From Elusimicrobiota bacterium (GTDB lineage Bacteria; Elusimicrobiota; Elusimicrobia; UBA1565; UBA9628), in the NCBI GenBank assembly GCA_028869495.1, contig JAGWRY010000320.1:1-17329 (forward strand): 17,329 nt of DNA, written 5' to 3'. Within the stretch, counting starts at the first letter, position 1. Each line of letters opens with the position of its first letter. The notes beneath the pieces were generated by a model. The model did not search any database and had not been told where the DNA came from. It saw only the letters and a program-made list of their open reading frames with translations. Positions 7,074-12,967 of this stretch are shown here, piece by piece. The position numbers and the translations under genes are program-made.

Positions 7074-9394
7074 CAGTGCGTCCCCCCCTGCGACTCGGCG
7101 ACGGCCTCGGCGTCTTCCGGGCACGGGATGCCCTGCTTGATCAGCTCGTCGATCGCGTTCGGCAGCCCCTTCTTCTTCTTCGTCCGCTCGCTCATGAAGA
7201 CCGTCGTCGGGATCTCGAGGCCCTTCAGGCGGAACTCCTCGTAGAAGCGCGGCACGTAGTCGCACGCGGTGAAGTAGCCGTAGCTGTTGCCCTTCTCGTC
7301 GACGTGGGTCTGGATGAAGCGGAAGATGTTCTTGGTCAGGATGCGGGCGCCGTCGCGGCCGACGCACTCCGTGATCCACGTCGTGCGGCGCTTGCCGTCC
7401 GGAAAGCGCGTGATCTGCACGAACAGGTTGACCGCCGACGAGATCATCTCGATCAGCACGTTCATCGGCAGGTCGGTGCCGGCCATCAGGCACATCGCCG
7501 ACAGGCGCGAGATCGCGTCGGACGGGGTGTTCGCGTGCAGGGTCGCCAGCGACCCCTCGTGCCCGGTGTTCATCGCCTGCAGCATGTCCAGCGACTCGCC
7601 GCCGCGGCACTCGCCGACGACGATCCGGTCGGGGCGCATGCGCAGGCAGTTCTTGATCAGGTCGCGGATCGTGATCTCGCCCTTGCCCTCGATGTTCGGC
7701 GGGCGCGACTCGAGGCGGATCCAGTGCTCGGCCAGCAGGCGCAGCTCGGCGGTGTCCTCGACGGTGATGATCCGCTCGCCGTCGGGGATGTAGTTCGACA
7801 GCATGTTCAGGAACGTCGTCTTTCCGGTGCCGGTGCCGCCGGAGATCAGGATGTTCTTCTTCGTGATCACCGACGCGCGCAGGAAGTCGATGATCGTCGG
7901 GACGGTCGAGCCGAAGGTGATCAGCTGATCGGCGGTGAAGGGCTTGGCCGAGAAGCGGCGGATCGTCAGCGTCGGACCGGACACGGCCAGCGGCGCGATG
8001 ATCGCGTTCACGCGCGAGCCGTCCTTCAGGCGCGCGTCGACGAGCGGGACCGACTCGTCGATGCGGCGGCCGACGGGAGCCACGATGCGCTTGATCACCT
8101 GGACGACCTGCTCGTCGTTGCGGAAGCGCATCGGCAGGAGGACGAGCTGGCCCTTCTTCTCGATGTAGATCTTGTCGAACGAGTTGACCATGATCTCGTT
8201 GATGCCGGGATCGCGCAGAAGGGCCTGCAGGGGGCCGTAGCCGAGGATCTCGTCGACCAGCTCGGTCACGAACTGCTCGCGCTGGGAGCGGGACAGGGAC
8301 AGGTTCTGCTCGCGCTGCAGGAGGTTCTCGATGATCTGGCCGACCTTCGCGCGGTTCTCGTCGTTCTGCTTCGGGTCCTCGGAGATCCGGATGCGCTCGG
8401 TCTCCATCGCCCCGACGACCAGCTTGTGCATCTTGCCCTTCAGCTCGTCCCAGAAGTCGGGGACCGGGCCGGTCGGCGCGGGCGCCGCGGCCAGCGCCGG
8501 CTTCGGCGTCTCCGACGGAGCCGTCTCCGTCGGGCGCCACAGGAGGTCGGCCGACGCGGCGAACTCGTCGGCCTGCAGGGCGCTCTCCCACTGCTTGACG
8601 GAGGGCTTCACCTCCATCGTGCGCCCGAGCAGGACGCGCAGGGCCTTGACCCAGTCGCTCTGCATCTGTTCGACGACGAGGATCTTCTGCGTGTTCGCGT
8701 ACTCGGGGATCAGGTCCTCCCAAGGCATGTACGCGAGCACGCCCTTCTGGATCGTCTGGAAGAAGCGCGCGACCTCCTTCGGGGCCAGCGCGCCCGGCAG
8801 GTTCGCCTGGTTGATGACGATCTCGAACTTGTCGAGCGCGAAGTGGAGGGCCTTCAGCTCGTTGAACAGCGCGTAGGTCGCGGTGAAGTGCGAGCGCTGA
8901 GGCAGGCAGGTCCAATAGACGAGGTCGGCCAGGTCGAACGAGAAGACCTGCATCGGGAAGAAGGGGTCGACGTCGAGAAAGAGGTCGTAGCTCTCGGCCA
9001 GCGACCCGAGGACCTTGACGACGACGTTCGGAGAGAGGCGCAGGAACTCCTGCCGCGACGAGGCCAGCGGCAGGAGGCCGACGCCCCACTGCGAGATCGG
9101 GATGCGCCCCTTGAGCAGGCGTCCGAGGCCGCCCGTCGGGCTCTCGCCGACCAGCTGGCTCATGCTCGCCAGCGAAGGCGGGTTCTGGTAGCCGAGAGCG
9201 TAGCCGACGTCTTCGCGGCACAGGGGGTCCATGTGCACGATCACGACCTTGCGGTTCTGGCTGCCGGCCCAGGCGAGCGCGAGGTTCAGGCAGACCGTGC
9301 TCTTGCCGACGCCCTCCTTCGGCCCCGTGAAGACGACGACGCGGCCCGGCTCCTTGGCGGACGTCTGAACGGAGGTCTCGGAGCTCTCGGCCAT
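7073..9394 (-). CDS. cpaF: CpaE/TadZ-CpaF/TadA fusion, Tad pilus ATPase
   Basis: The 773-residue protein joins two ATPases. Residues about 15-260 are MinD/ParA-like (CpaE/TadZ): deviant Walker A with signature lysine K26 (GPKEGVGKST, 24-33), HMDP at 54-57, and DVDP at 141-144. A Pro/Ala linker (288-312) leads to the CpaF/TadA secretion ATPase. In that part are the N-terminal domain motif LGYGPLQALLRDPGINEIMVN (partly shown by residues 384-404), arginines R479-R480, Walker A GGTGTGKTT (519-527), the Asp box VEDTAEL (545-551), Walker B with RIVVGECRGGES (590-601) and the His box GHEGSLATLHAN (611-622). CpaF powers pilin assembly at the inner membrane, while CpaE/TadZ positions the machine. They are normally separate genes. 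The fusion lacks the receiver-like domain that usually precedes the CpaE ATPase. It begins 16 nt after the secretin gene, and its stop overlaps the tadB start. Confidence 0.95.
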   Translation of the reverse strand: MAESSETSVQTSAKEPGRVVVFTGPKEGVGKSTVCLNLALAWAGSQNRKVVIVHMDPLCREDVGYALGYQNPPSLASMSQLVGESPTGGLGRLLKGRIPISQWGVGLLPLASSRQEFLRLSPNVVVKVLGSLAESYDLFLDVDPFFPMQVFSFDLADLVYWTCLPQRSHFTATYALFNELKALHFALDKFEIVINQANLPGALAPKEVARFFQTIQKGVLAYMPWEDLIPEYANTQKILVVEQMQSDWVKALRVLLGRTMEVKPSVKQWESALQADEFAASADLLWRPTETAPSETPKPALAAAPAPTGPVPDFWDELKGKMHKLVVGAMETERIRISEDPKQNDENRAKVGQIIENLLQREQNLSLSRSQREQFVTELVDEILGYGPLQALLRDPGINEIMVNSFDKIYIEKKGQLVLLPMRFRNDEQVVQVIKRIVAPVGRRIDESVPLVDARLKDGSRVNAIIAPLAVSGPTLTIRRFSAKPFTADQLITFGSTVPTIIDFLRASVITKKNILISGGTGTGKTTFLNMLSNYIPDGERIITVEDTAELRLLAEHWIRLESRPPNIEGKGEITIRDLIKNCLRMRPDRIVVGECRGGESLDMLQAMNTGHEGSLATLHANTPSDAISRLSAMCLMAGTDLPMNVLIEMISSAVNLFVQITRFPDGKRRTTWITECVGRDGARILTKNIFRFIQTHVDEKGNSYGYFTACDYVPRFYEEFRLKGLEIPTTVFMSERTKKKKGLPNAIDELIKQGIPCPEDAEAVAESQGGTH

Positions 9395-9410
9395 GGGGTC
9401 TCGGTCTCGA

Positions 9411-10160
9411 TTACTTCACGATCTCCAGCGTGATGAAGAGGAACAAGGACTCCTGCGTCTCCGTCACCGACGTCGTGGTGAACAGGAGGCCGATCAGCGG
9501 GATGCTGCCGAGGAACGGCACCTTGGTCTTCGACACGTTCTTCGTGCTCGACTTCAAGCCGCCGATCACGAGCGTGTCCCCGCTCTTGACCTCGACGGCG
9601 GTCTGAATCTGCCGGGTGACGACCGACGGCACGGCGGTCGTGCCGACCTGGACGGTCTTCGAGTAGTCGACGTTCGACACCTCGAGCTGCATCTCGGCCC
9701 GGATCGTGTCCTTCTTGTTCGGATTGATCACGGGGACGACGTTCAGGATCACGCCGAATTTCTTGAAGTCCGTCGTCACGGTGCCGTTGCCGTTGGCCGA
9801 CGGGTACGGCTGTTCGCCGCCGACGACGAAGTTCGCCTGGGAGCCGGCCTGCACGATCACCTTCGGGTTCGACAGCAGTTGGGCCTTCCCCTCCGTCTCC
9901 AGCATCTTCAGCGACGTCGACAGCTGGGTCTGGCGCGCGAAGTCGCCGACCTTGATCAGCGCGCCGGTCGGGATCGACTTTTCGGCGAAGTTCACCCCCG
10001 CCTGAAACGGCGTCCACGCGAAGCCCATGTCCTTCTCCGAGGAACCCGAGATCTCGACGACGTCCGCGGAGACGGCGATCAGCGAGTCCGCCGGCTGCGC
10101 CGCGGCCTTGGCCGCGAGCGCCGCGAGCAGCGCCAGCGCCGTCCAGAGTTGTCGATTCAT
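9411..10160 (-). CDS. Short secretin (CpaC/RcpA-type), barrel region only
   Basis: This 249-residue protein has a signal peptide at about 1-22 followed directly by secretin-family sequence. Visible motifs are IAVSADVVEISGSSEKDMG (28-46), LLSNPKVIVQAGSQANFVVGGEQPYP in two parts (95-107 and 108-120), EVKSGDTLVIGGL (190-202) and VPFLGSIPLIGLLF (214-227). These are the landmarks of the C-terminal secretin domain that forms the outer-membrane gate. CpaC/RcpA proteins are usually around 450-550 residues because BON and N-type periplasmic domains precede this part. Here all of those are missing, and the upstream 44-bp gap holds no room for them. It follows cpaB, as in classical Tad loci, and precedes the CpaE-CpaF gene by 16 nt. 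I consider it an intact but minimal secretin subunit. A decayed remnant is less likely because the frame and motifs are clean. Confidence 0.9.
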   Translation of the reverse strand: MNRQLWTALALLAALAAKAAAQPADSLIAVSADVVEISGSSEKDMGFAWTPFQAGVNFAEKSIPTGALIKVGDFARQTQLSTSLKMLETEGKAQLLSNPKVIVQAGSQANFVVGGEQPYPSANGNGTVTTDFKKFGVILNVVPVINPNKKDTIRAEMQLEVSNVDYSKTVQVGTTAVPSVVTRQIQTAVEVKSGDTLVIGGLKSSTKNVSKTKVPFLGSIPLIGLLFTTTSVTETQESLFLFITLEIVK

Positions 10161-10205
10161 GGTGTCGAGCCTTCCCGGGTCCGAGCGTTCGTCGTCAAAA
10201 ACGGA

Positions 10206-10961
10206 TCATCGGAACAGCTTGCGGAAGCTGGCCATCTCCATCGGATGCATCTCGACGTCGCCCAGCCCGCGCAGAACGACCGTCGTGTTGCCGGTCTGCT
10301 CGGACAGGGCCAAGTACTGCGCCTCGTTCGGGTTCAGCGCGAGGGCGATCGAGGCCTTCTCCGCGAACGCCGAGGCCTTGTCCGCCGCCGCGCTCATCTT
10401 CTTGAACTGCGCCGCGTTCATGCCCTGGCCGAGGTTGGTCCCGACCGCGATGACCAGGACGTTCTGCAGGATCGTCGCCGTGACCTTCTCCTTGTGCCCG
10501 TCCGTCATCTGCGCCTCGAACGTGACGAGGACGTCGACGCGGTCTCCGGGCTTGATCAGCGCCTTCATCTCCGGATCGATCGGCAGCATCGCGCCGCGGT
10601 AGCCGGGCGGGATCTTCACGCTCAGGCCCGACTCCGGCGACAGCGACACGAGCGAGGACTGCGTGACCTGGTTGCCCTGCGGGATGCGCACGCGGGTGAC
10701 GAGGTTCTCGATCTGCTTCATATCGGACGGCGTCTTGATCTCGAAGGCGTCCTGCTGCATGAACTTGCGCGGGATGTCCTCGGTCGTGACCATGTTCGAA
10801 TGCAGGACCGTGCGCTCGGGGATGTCGGCCGCCGCGACCATGACCTTCGCGGTCTCGTAATCCCGGCTCAGCGCGCGCTCCTTGCTCGTCAGCACCATCA
10901 GATAGAAGATGGCCGCGAGCATCGCGAGCACCATCGGGATCAGAACGCCTTTCTTTTCCAT
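10206..10961 (-). CDS. cpaB: CpaB/RcpC, Tad pilus periplasmic assembly protein
   Basis: This 251-residue protein has an N-terminal membrane anchor at about 7-25, a SAF domain at about 38-104 (VMVAAADIPERTVLHSNMV, then IPQGNQVTQSSLV) and the RcpC/CpaB domain at about 112-235 (GLSVKIPPGYRGAMLPID, IKPGDRVDVLVTFE, TILQNVLVIAVG, and TTVVLRG). CpaB family members sit in the periplasm with the secretin and are needed for Flp pilus export. The SAF fold suggests binding of glycan or of the barrel. Length and domain order are normal. It starts 27 nt after the TadE-like gene, with AGGA 5 nt before the ATG, and is followed 45 bp later by the short secretin, which matches the usual cpaB-cpaC order. Confidence 0.94.
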   Translation of the reverse strand: MEKKGVLIPMVLAMLAAIFYLMVLTSKERALSRDYETAKVMVAAADIPERTVLHSNMVTTEDIPRKFMQQDAFEIKTPSDMKQIENLVTRVRIPQGNQVTQSSLVSLSPESGLSVKIPPGYRGAMLPIDPEMKALIKPGDRVDVLVTFEAQMTDGHKEKVTATILQNVLVIAVGTNLGQGMNAAQFKKMSAAADKASAFAEKASIALALNPNEAQYLALSEQTGNTTVVLRGLGDVEMHPMEMASFRKLFR

Positions 10962-10988
10962 GGTTGTCCTGGCCTGGATTCTCTTGCG

Positions 10989-11438
10989 TTATCTCTTCAG
11001 CGGCTGCTCGATCGGCATCCGCACCACCGCGTGAAGAGTGCGCTCGCCCGAGCCCCAGTGGTCGGCGAGGATGATGCTGCTGATCGGGAAAATGAGCTTG
11101 ACCTGCTCCGTGCTCTCGCAGCGCAGGTCGTAGTTCTGCTGGCCGGCCTGCGGGTCCTCGATCGTCGGGAGAGCCTCGCAGTCCACGCTCGCGTTCTTCA
11201 AGATCCTCGTCATGATGTCGTTCAAATACCCGCCGTTGACCTGGGGCTGCCCGCTCGAGAACGGGGTCGTCATGCCGCCGATCCGCGCGACTTCGTACGT
11301 CGCATGATTGAGCACGATGACCTGGAACGACACATAGCCGATCTCCATGATGCTGAAAACGATCGTCAGGAACACCGGGAGAGTCAGCAGCATCTCCACG
11401 ACGACCTGACCCGACTTCGCCGTCCGAACGGATCGCAC
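10989..11438 (-). CDS. TadE-like minor pseudopilin
   Basis: The protein has 149 residues from a GTG at 11438-11436, supported by AGGAGAGG just upstream. The short basic leader MRSVRTAKSG is followed by QVVVEMLLTLPV and a hydrophobic helix to about residue 40, then NHATYEVARIGG. This is the classic TadE N-terminal pattern, with a glutamate at +5 after a G|Q prepilin-peptidase site (G10|Q11, E15). The rest (41-149) is a small extracellular or periplasmic domain with two cysteines, C87 and C107, that could form a disulfide. TadE/TadF pseudopilins are thought to prime pilus assembly. No TadF or TadG neighbour is present. It follows the two Flp pilin genes and a strong hairpin, and precedes cpaB by 27 nt. 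Confidence 0.9.
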   Translation of the reverse strand: MRSVRTAKSGQVVVEMLLTLPVFLTIVFSIMEIGYVSFQVIVLNHATYEVARIGGMTTPFSSGQPQVNGGYLNDIMTRILKNASVDCEALPTIEDPQAGQQNYDLRCESTEQVKLIFPISSIILADHWGSGERTLHAVVRMPIEQPLKR

Positions 11439-11440
11439 GT

Positions 11441-11448
11441 CCTCTCCT
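11441..11448 (-). promoter_or_regulatory. Shine-Dalgarno site supporting a GTG start for the TadE-like gene
   Basis: AGGAGAGG lies directly upstream of the GTG at 11438-11436; the AGGAG core is 5 nt from it. This supports the GTG over any later ATG, which would remove the prepilin leader. Confidence 0.75.
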
Positions 11449-11463
11449 GCCTAGACCGACGCG

Positions 11464-11491
11464 CCGCCCCGGCCCGCGCGGGCCGGGGCGG
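11464..11491 (-). terminator. Perfect 28-bp GC palindrome between pilin and TadE genes
   Basis: The arms CCGCCCCGGCCC (11464-11475) and GGGCCGGGGCGG (11480-11491) are perfectly complementary around GCGC, which is itself self-complementary. In RNA this makes a 12-bp, all-GC stem. It lies 9 nt after the stop of the first-listed Flp pilin and 16 nt before the Shine-Dalgarno of the TadE-like gene. No U-run follows, so it is not a classical intrinsic terminator. It is more likely a partial attenuator or 3'-end stabiliser that lets pilin transcripts outnumber those of the assembly genes. As DNA it could also be a protein-binding site. Confidence 0.6.
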
Positions 11492-11500
11492 ACGCCGACG

Positions 11501-11728
11501 TCACTGGCTGCCGCCCGAGCCCATCTGGCCGGCCGCGCCGGTGATCATGCTCTGAATCTGATTGAACAGAGTCGGCATGAACTTCTTCAGCGCGACTCCG
11601 GCCACGAGCACGACTCCGACCACGACCGTCAGCATCAGCAGATACTCGACGGTGTTCTGTCCGCGCCGGCGGGCCAGCTTCGCCCGCAGCCACGGCCCCG
11701 CCATGACCCCCACCTCGAACAGTTTCAT
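11501..11728 (-). CDS. flp: Flp-type prepilin A
   Basis: This 75-residue protein has a basic leader (MKLFEVGVMAGPWLRAKLARRRG) cleaved at G23|Q24 by analogy, followed by QNTVEYLLMLTVVVGVVLVAG. Glutamate and tyrosine at +5/+6 are the hallmark of Flp pilins processed by TadV/CpaA peptidases. The mature subunit would be about 52 residues: one long hydrophobic helix and a short Gly/Ser-rich tail (GAAGQMGSGGSQ). The ATG at 11728 has AAGGA 3 nt upstream and AAGGAG 12 nt upstream. A second ATG at 11704 would give a shorter leader. It is the second gene of the operon, 32 bp after prepilin B, and is followed by the GC hairpin. It is probably the major pilin. Confidence 0.92.
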   Translation of the reverse strand: MKLFEVGVMAGPWLRAKLARRRGQNTVEYLLMLTVVVGVVLVAGVALKKFMPTLFNQIQSMITGAAGQMGSGGSQ

Positions 11729-11760
11729 TGTTCCTTAGCTCTCCTTCACCCGGGTTGACG

Positions 11761-11940
11761 TCAGTAATACGGCGTCAAGATCTTGGTGCCGGCGATGATG
11801 AAGAGGCGCCGCAGCTGCCCCTGCAGGAATCCGTACATCCCCGCGAAGACCGTGACCAAAGTCACGGTGGTCAGCAGATACTCGACCACGGTCTGCCCTC
11901 TCCTTCCTTTTAATATCCGGCGAAAAGATCGTGTCCGCAT
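11761..11940 (-). CDS. flp: Flp-type prepilin B
   Basis: I start this gene at the ATG 11940-11938, giving 59 residues: leader MRTRSFRRILKGRRG cleaved at G15|Q16, then QTVVEYLLTTVTLVTVFAG with the Flp +5/+6 Glu-Tyr pair. The mature subunit would be 44 residues and, unlike prepilin A, ends with basic and hydrophobic residues (LRRLFIIAGTKILTPYY). The frame can be extended to an ATG at 11967, but that codon lies inside the spacer of a near-consensus promoter. The transcript should start around 11942, making a leaderless or almost leaderless mRNA. This is the first gene of the tad operon. Two different pilins may form a mixed fibre, or one may be minor. Confidence 0.85.
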   Translation of the reverse strand: MRTRSFRRILKGRRGQTVVEYLLTTVTLVTVFAGMYGFLQGQLRRLFIIAGTKILTPYY

Positions 11941-11948
11941 CAGGTCTG

Positions 11949-11977
11949 AGTGTAACAGCCGTCCCATACAGTGTCAA
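11949..11977 (-). promoter_or_regulatory. Near-consensus sigma70-type promoter of the tad operon
   Basis: On the minus strand TTGACA (11977-11972, 6 of 6 consensus), a 17-bp spacer and TACACT (11954-11949, 4 of 6) occur, with an extended TGT immediately before the -10. A T-rich stretch at 11995-11988 sits where an UP element would be. The predicted transcription start (about 11942) is 2-3 nt before the ATG of prepilin B. It falls in a local AT-rich island in GC-rich DNA and is the best promoter I found in the window. Confidence 0.75.
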
Positions 11978-11998
11978 GGCGCGTTCGTTAAAAAAGCA

Positions 11999-12967
11999 TT
12001 AAAACTTCAGCTTGAACGAAATCTGGTCCGCCGTCCCCAGGGCGCCGTAGGGCACGAAGGCGTAGTCCAGAGACATCCCGTAGCCGAACGCCTGAGAGGT
12101 GTAGACGCCGAAGCCGAAGGAGAGGCCGCTGGTCTGGTCGAGCTTCAGGTCCTTCAGCGTGTTGTCGAAGCTCTGCCCGTAGCTCTCCACGGTGCGGTAG
12201 CCGACCCGCATCGTCAGCTGGCCGAAGTCCAGGTACTCCTCGGGGAGCTGGAACTCGCCGCCGATCCCGAACTGGGCGCCGTTGTCCGAGGCCTTGCTCA
12301 GCTCGAGGGAGGTCGTCACGAAGTCGTTGAAGCGCAGGGCCGCCCCGCCGCGGGTGACCCGCGCGACGTTCGCCGTGCTCGCGCCCGCGTTCTGGACCGC
12401 GAAGCCCAGCGAGAGCATCCCGGTCGGCTTCAGGATCGCCCCGAAGTCCCCCGCCAGCGTGTTGTGCACGGAGCCGGCGATGTCCTCGTGGATGTCGCGG
12501 ATCGAGACGCCGAGGAAGAGCTTCTCGTACCAGAACGAGCGGGCCAGACCGACCGTGCCGTAGCCGTCGCGGACCATCACGTCCGCGTTCTGCTGGGGCA
12601 CGCCGTTGGCGTCGCGCACGTCGAAGCCGCTGTCGGTCATGTAGCCGAAGTTCGCGCCCCAGGCCGTGCGCCCGGACGGCTGCGCGTAGGCGAGGTAGAC
12701 CGGCGAGTCCAGGCCCTGGACGTAGCGCAGATAGGAGAACGCGAACTCGCGCTGCTCGCTCTGCGCCAGGCCGGCCGGGTTCCAGGTCAGCGCGTCGGAG
12801 CCCTCGGAGAGCGCCACGTAGGCGCCGCCGAGGGCCATCGCGCGCGCCGAGCCTTGGCCGATCTTCAGGAACTGGCCGCCGCTCGTGCCGGCGTTCGTGT
12901 CGGTCGCCCCCGCGAACGTGGCGGCGAGCCCGAGGACGAGCAGGGCGGCGGCGGCGAATCGGATCAC
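11999..12967 (-). CDS. PorV/PorQ-family outer-membrane beta-barrel
   Basis: The protein has 322 residues from a GTG at 12967-12965 that overlaps the upstream TGA (GTGA). A signal peptide spans about 1-21. The mature N-terminus GGQFLKIGQGSARAMALGGAYVA (about 30-52) followed by DALTWNPAGLA (58-68) is the signature of the PorV/PorQ (UPF0164) group of FadL-like barrels. The rest alternates in beta-strand style, and the protein ends in phenylalanine (KLKF), as outer-membrane barrels do. In type IX secretion, PorV collects proteins that carry C-terminal sorting domains. Here the overlapping upstream gene encodes exactly such a protein, so a carrier-cargo pair is plausible. Many bacteria without a proven type IX system also have such barrels, so function stays open. 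Confidence 0.88.
   Translation of the reverse strand: MIRFAAAALLVLGLAATFAGATDTNAGTSGGQFLKIGQGSARAMALGGAYVALSEGSDALTWNPAGLAQSEQREFAFSYLRYVQGLDSPVYLAYAQPSGRTAWGANFGYMTDSGFDVRDANGVPQQNADVMVRDGYGTVGLARSFWYEKLFLGVSIRDIHEDIAGSVHNTLAGDFGAILKPTGMLSLGFAVQNAGASTANVARVTRGGAALRFNDFVTTSLELSKASDNGAQFGIGGEFQLPEEYLDFGQLTMRVGYRTVESYGQSFDNTLKDLKLDQTSGLSFGFGVYTSQAFGYGMSLDYAFVPYGALGTADQISFKLKF

Noticed and set aside
7074..9221. Upstream extension of the tadB frame to a 1218-residue ORF
   Set aside because: The extension is antiparallel-style Arg/Pro/Ala-rich shadow inside the CpaE-CpaF gene. The real start is the ATG at 7073 with a signal peptide.
10196..10200. Short T-run after cpaB as a terminator
   Set aside because: No stable hairpin precedes it, and the operon continues 45 bp later with the secretin.
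11988..11995. T-run after the PorV-like gene as an intrinsic terminator
   Set aside because: Only a 4-bp stem can be drawn upstream of it. It fits better as an A/T-rich upstream element of the tad promoter.
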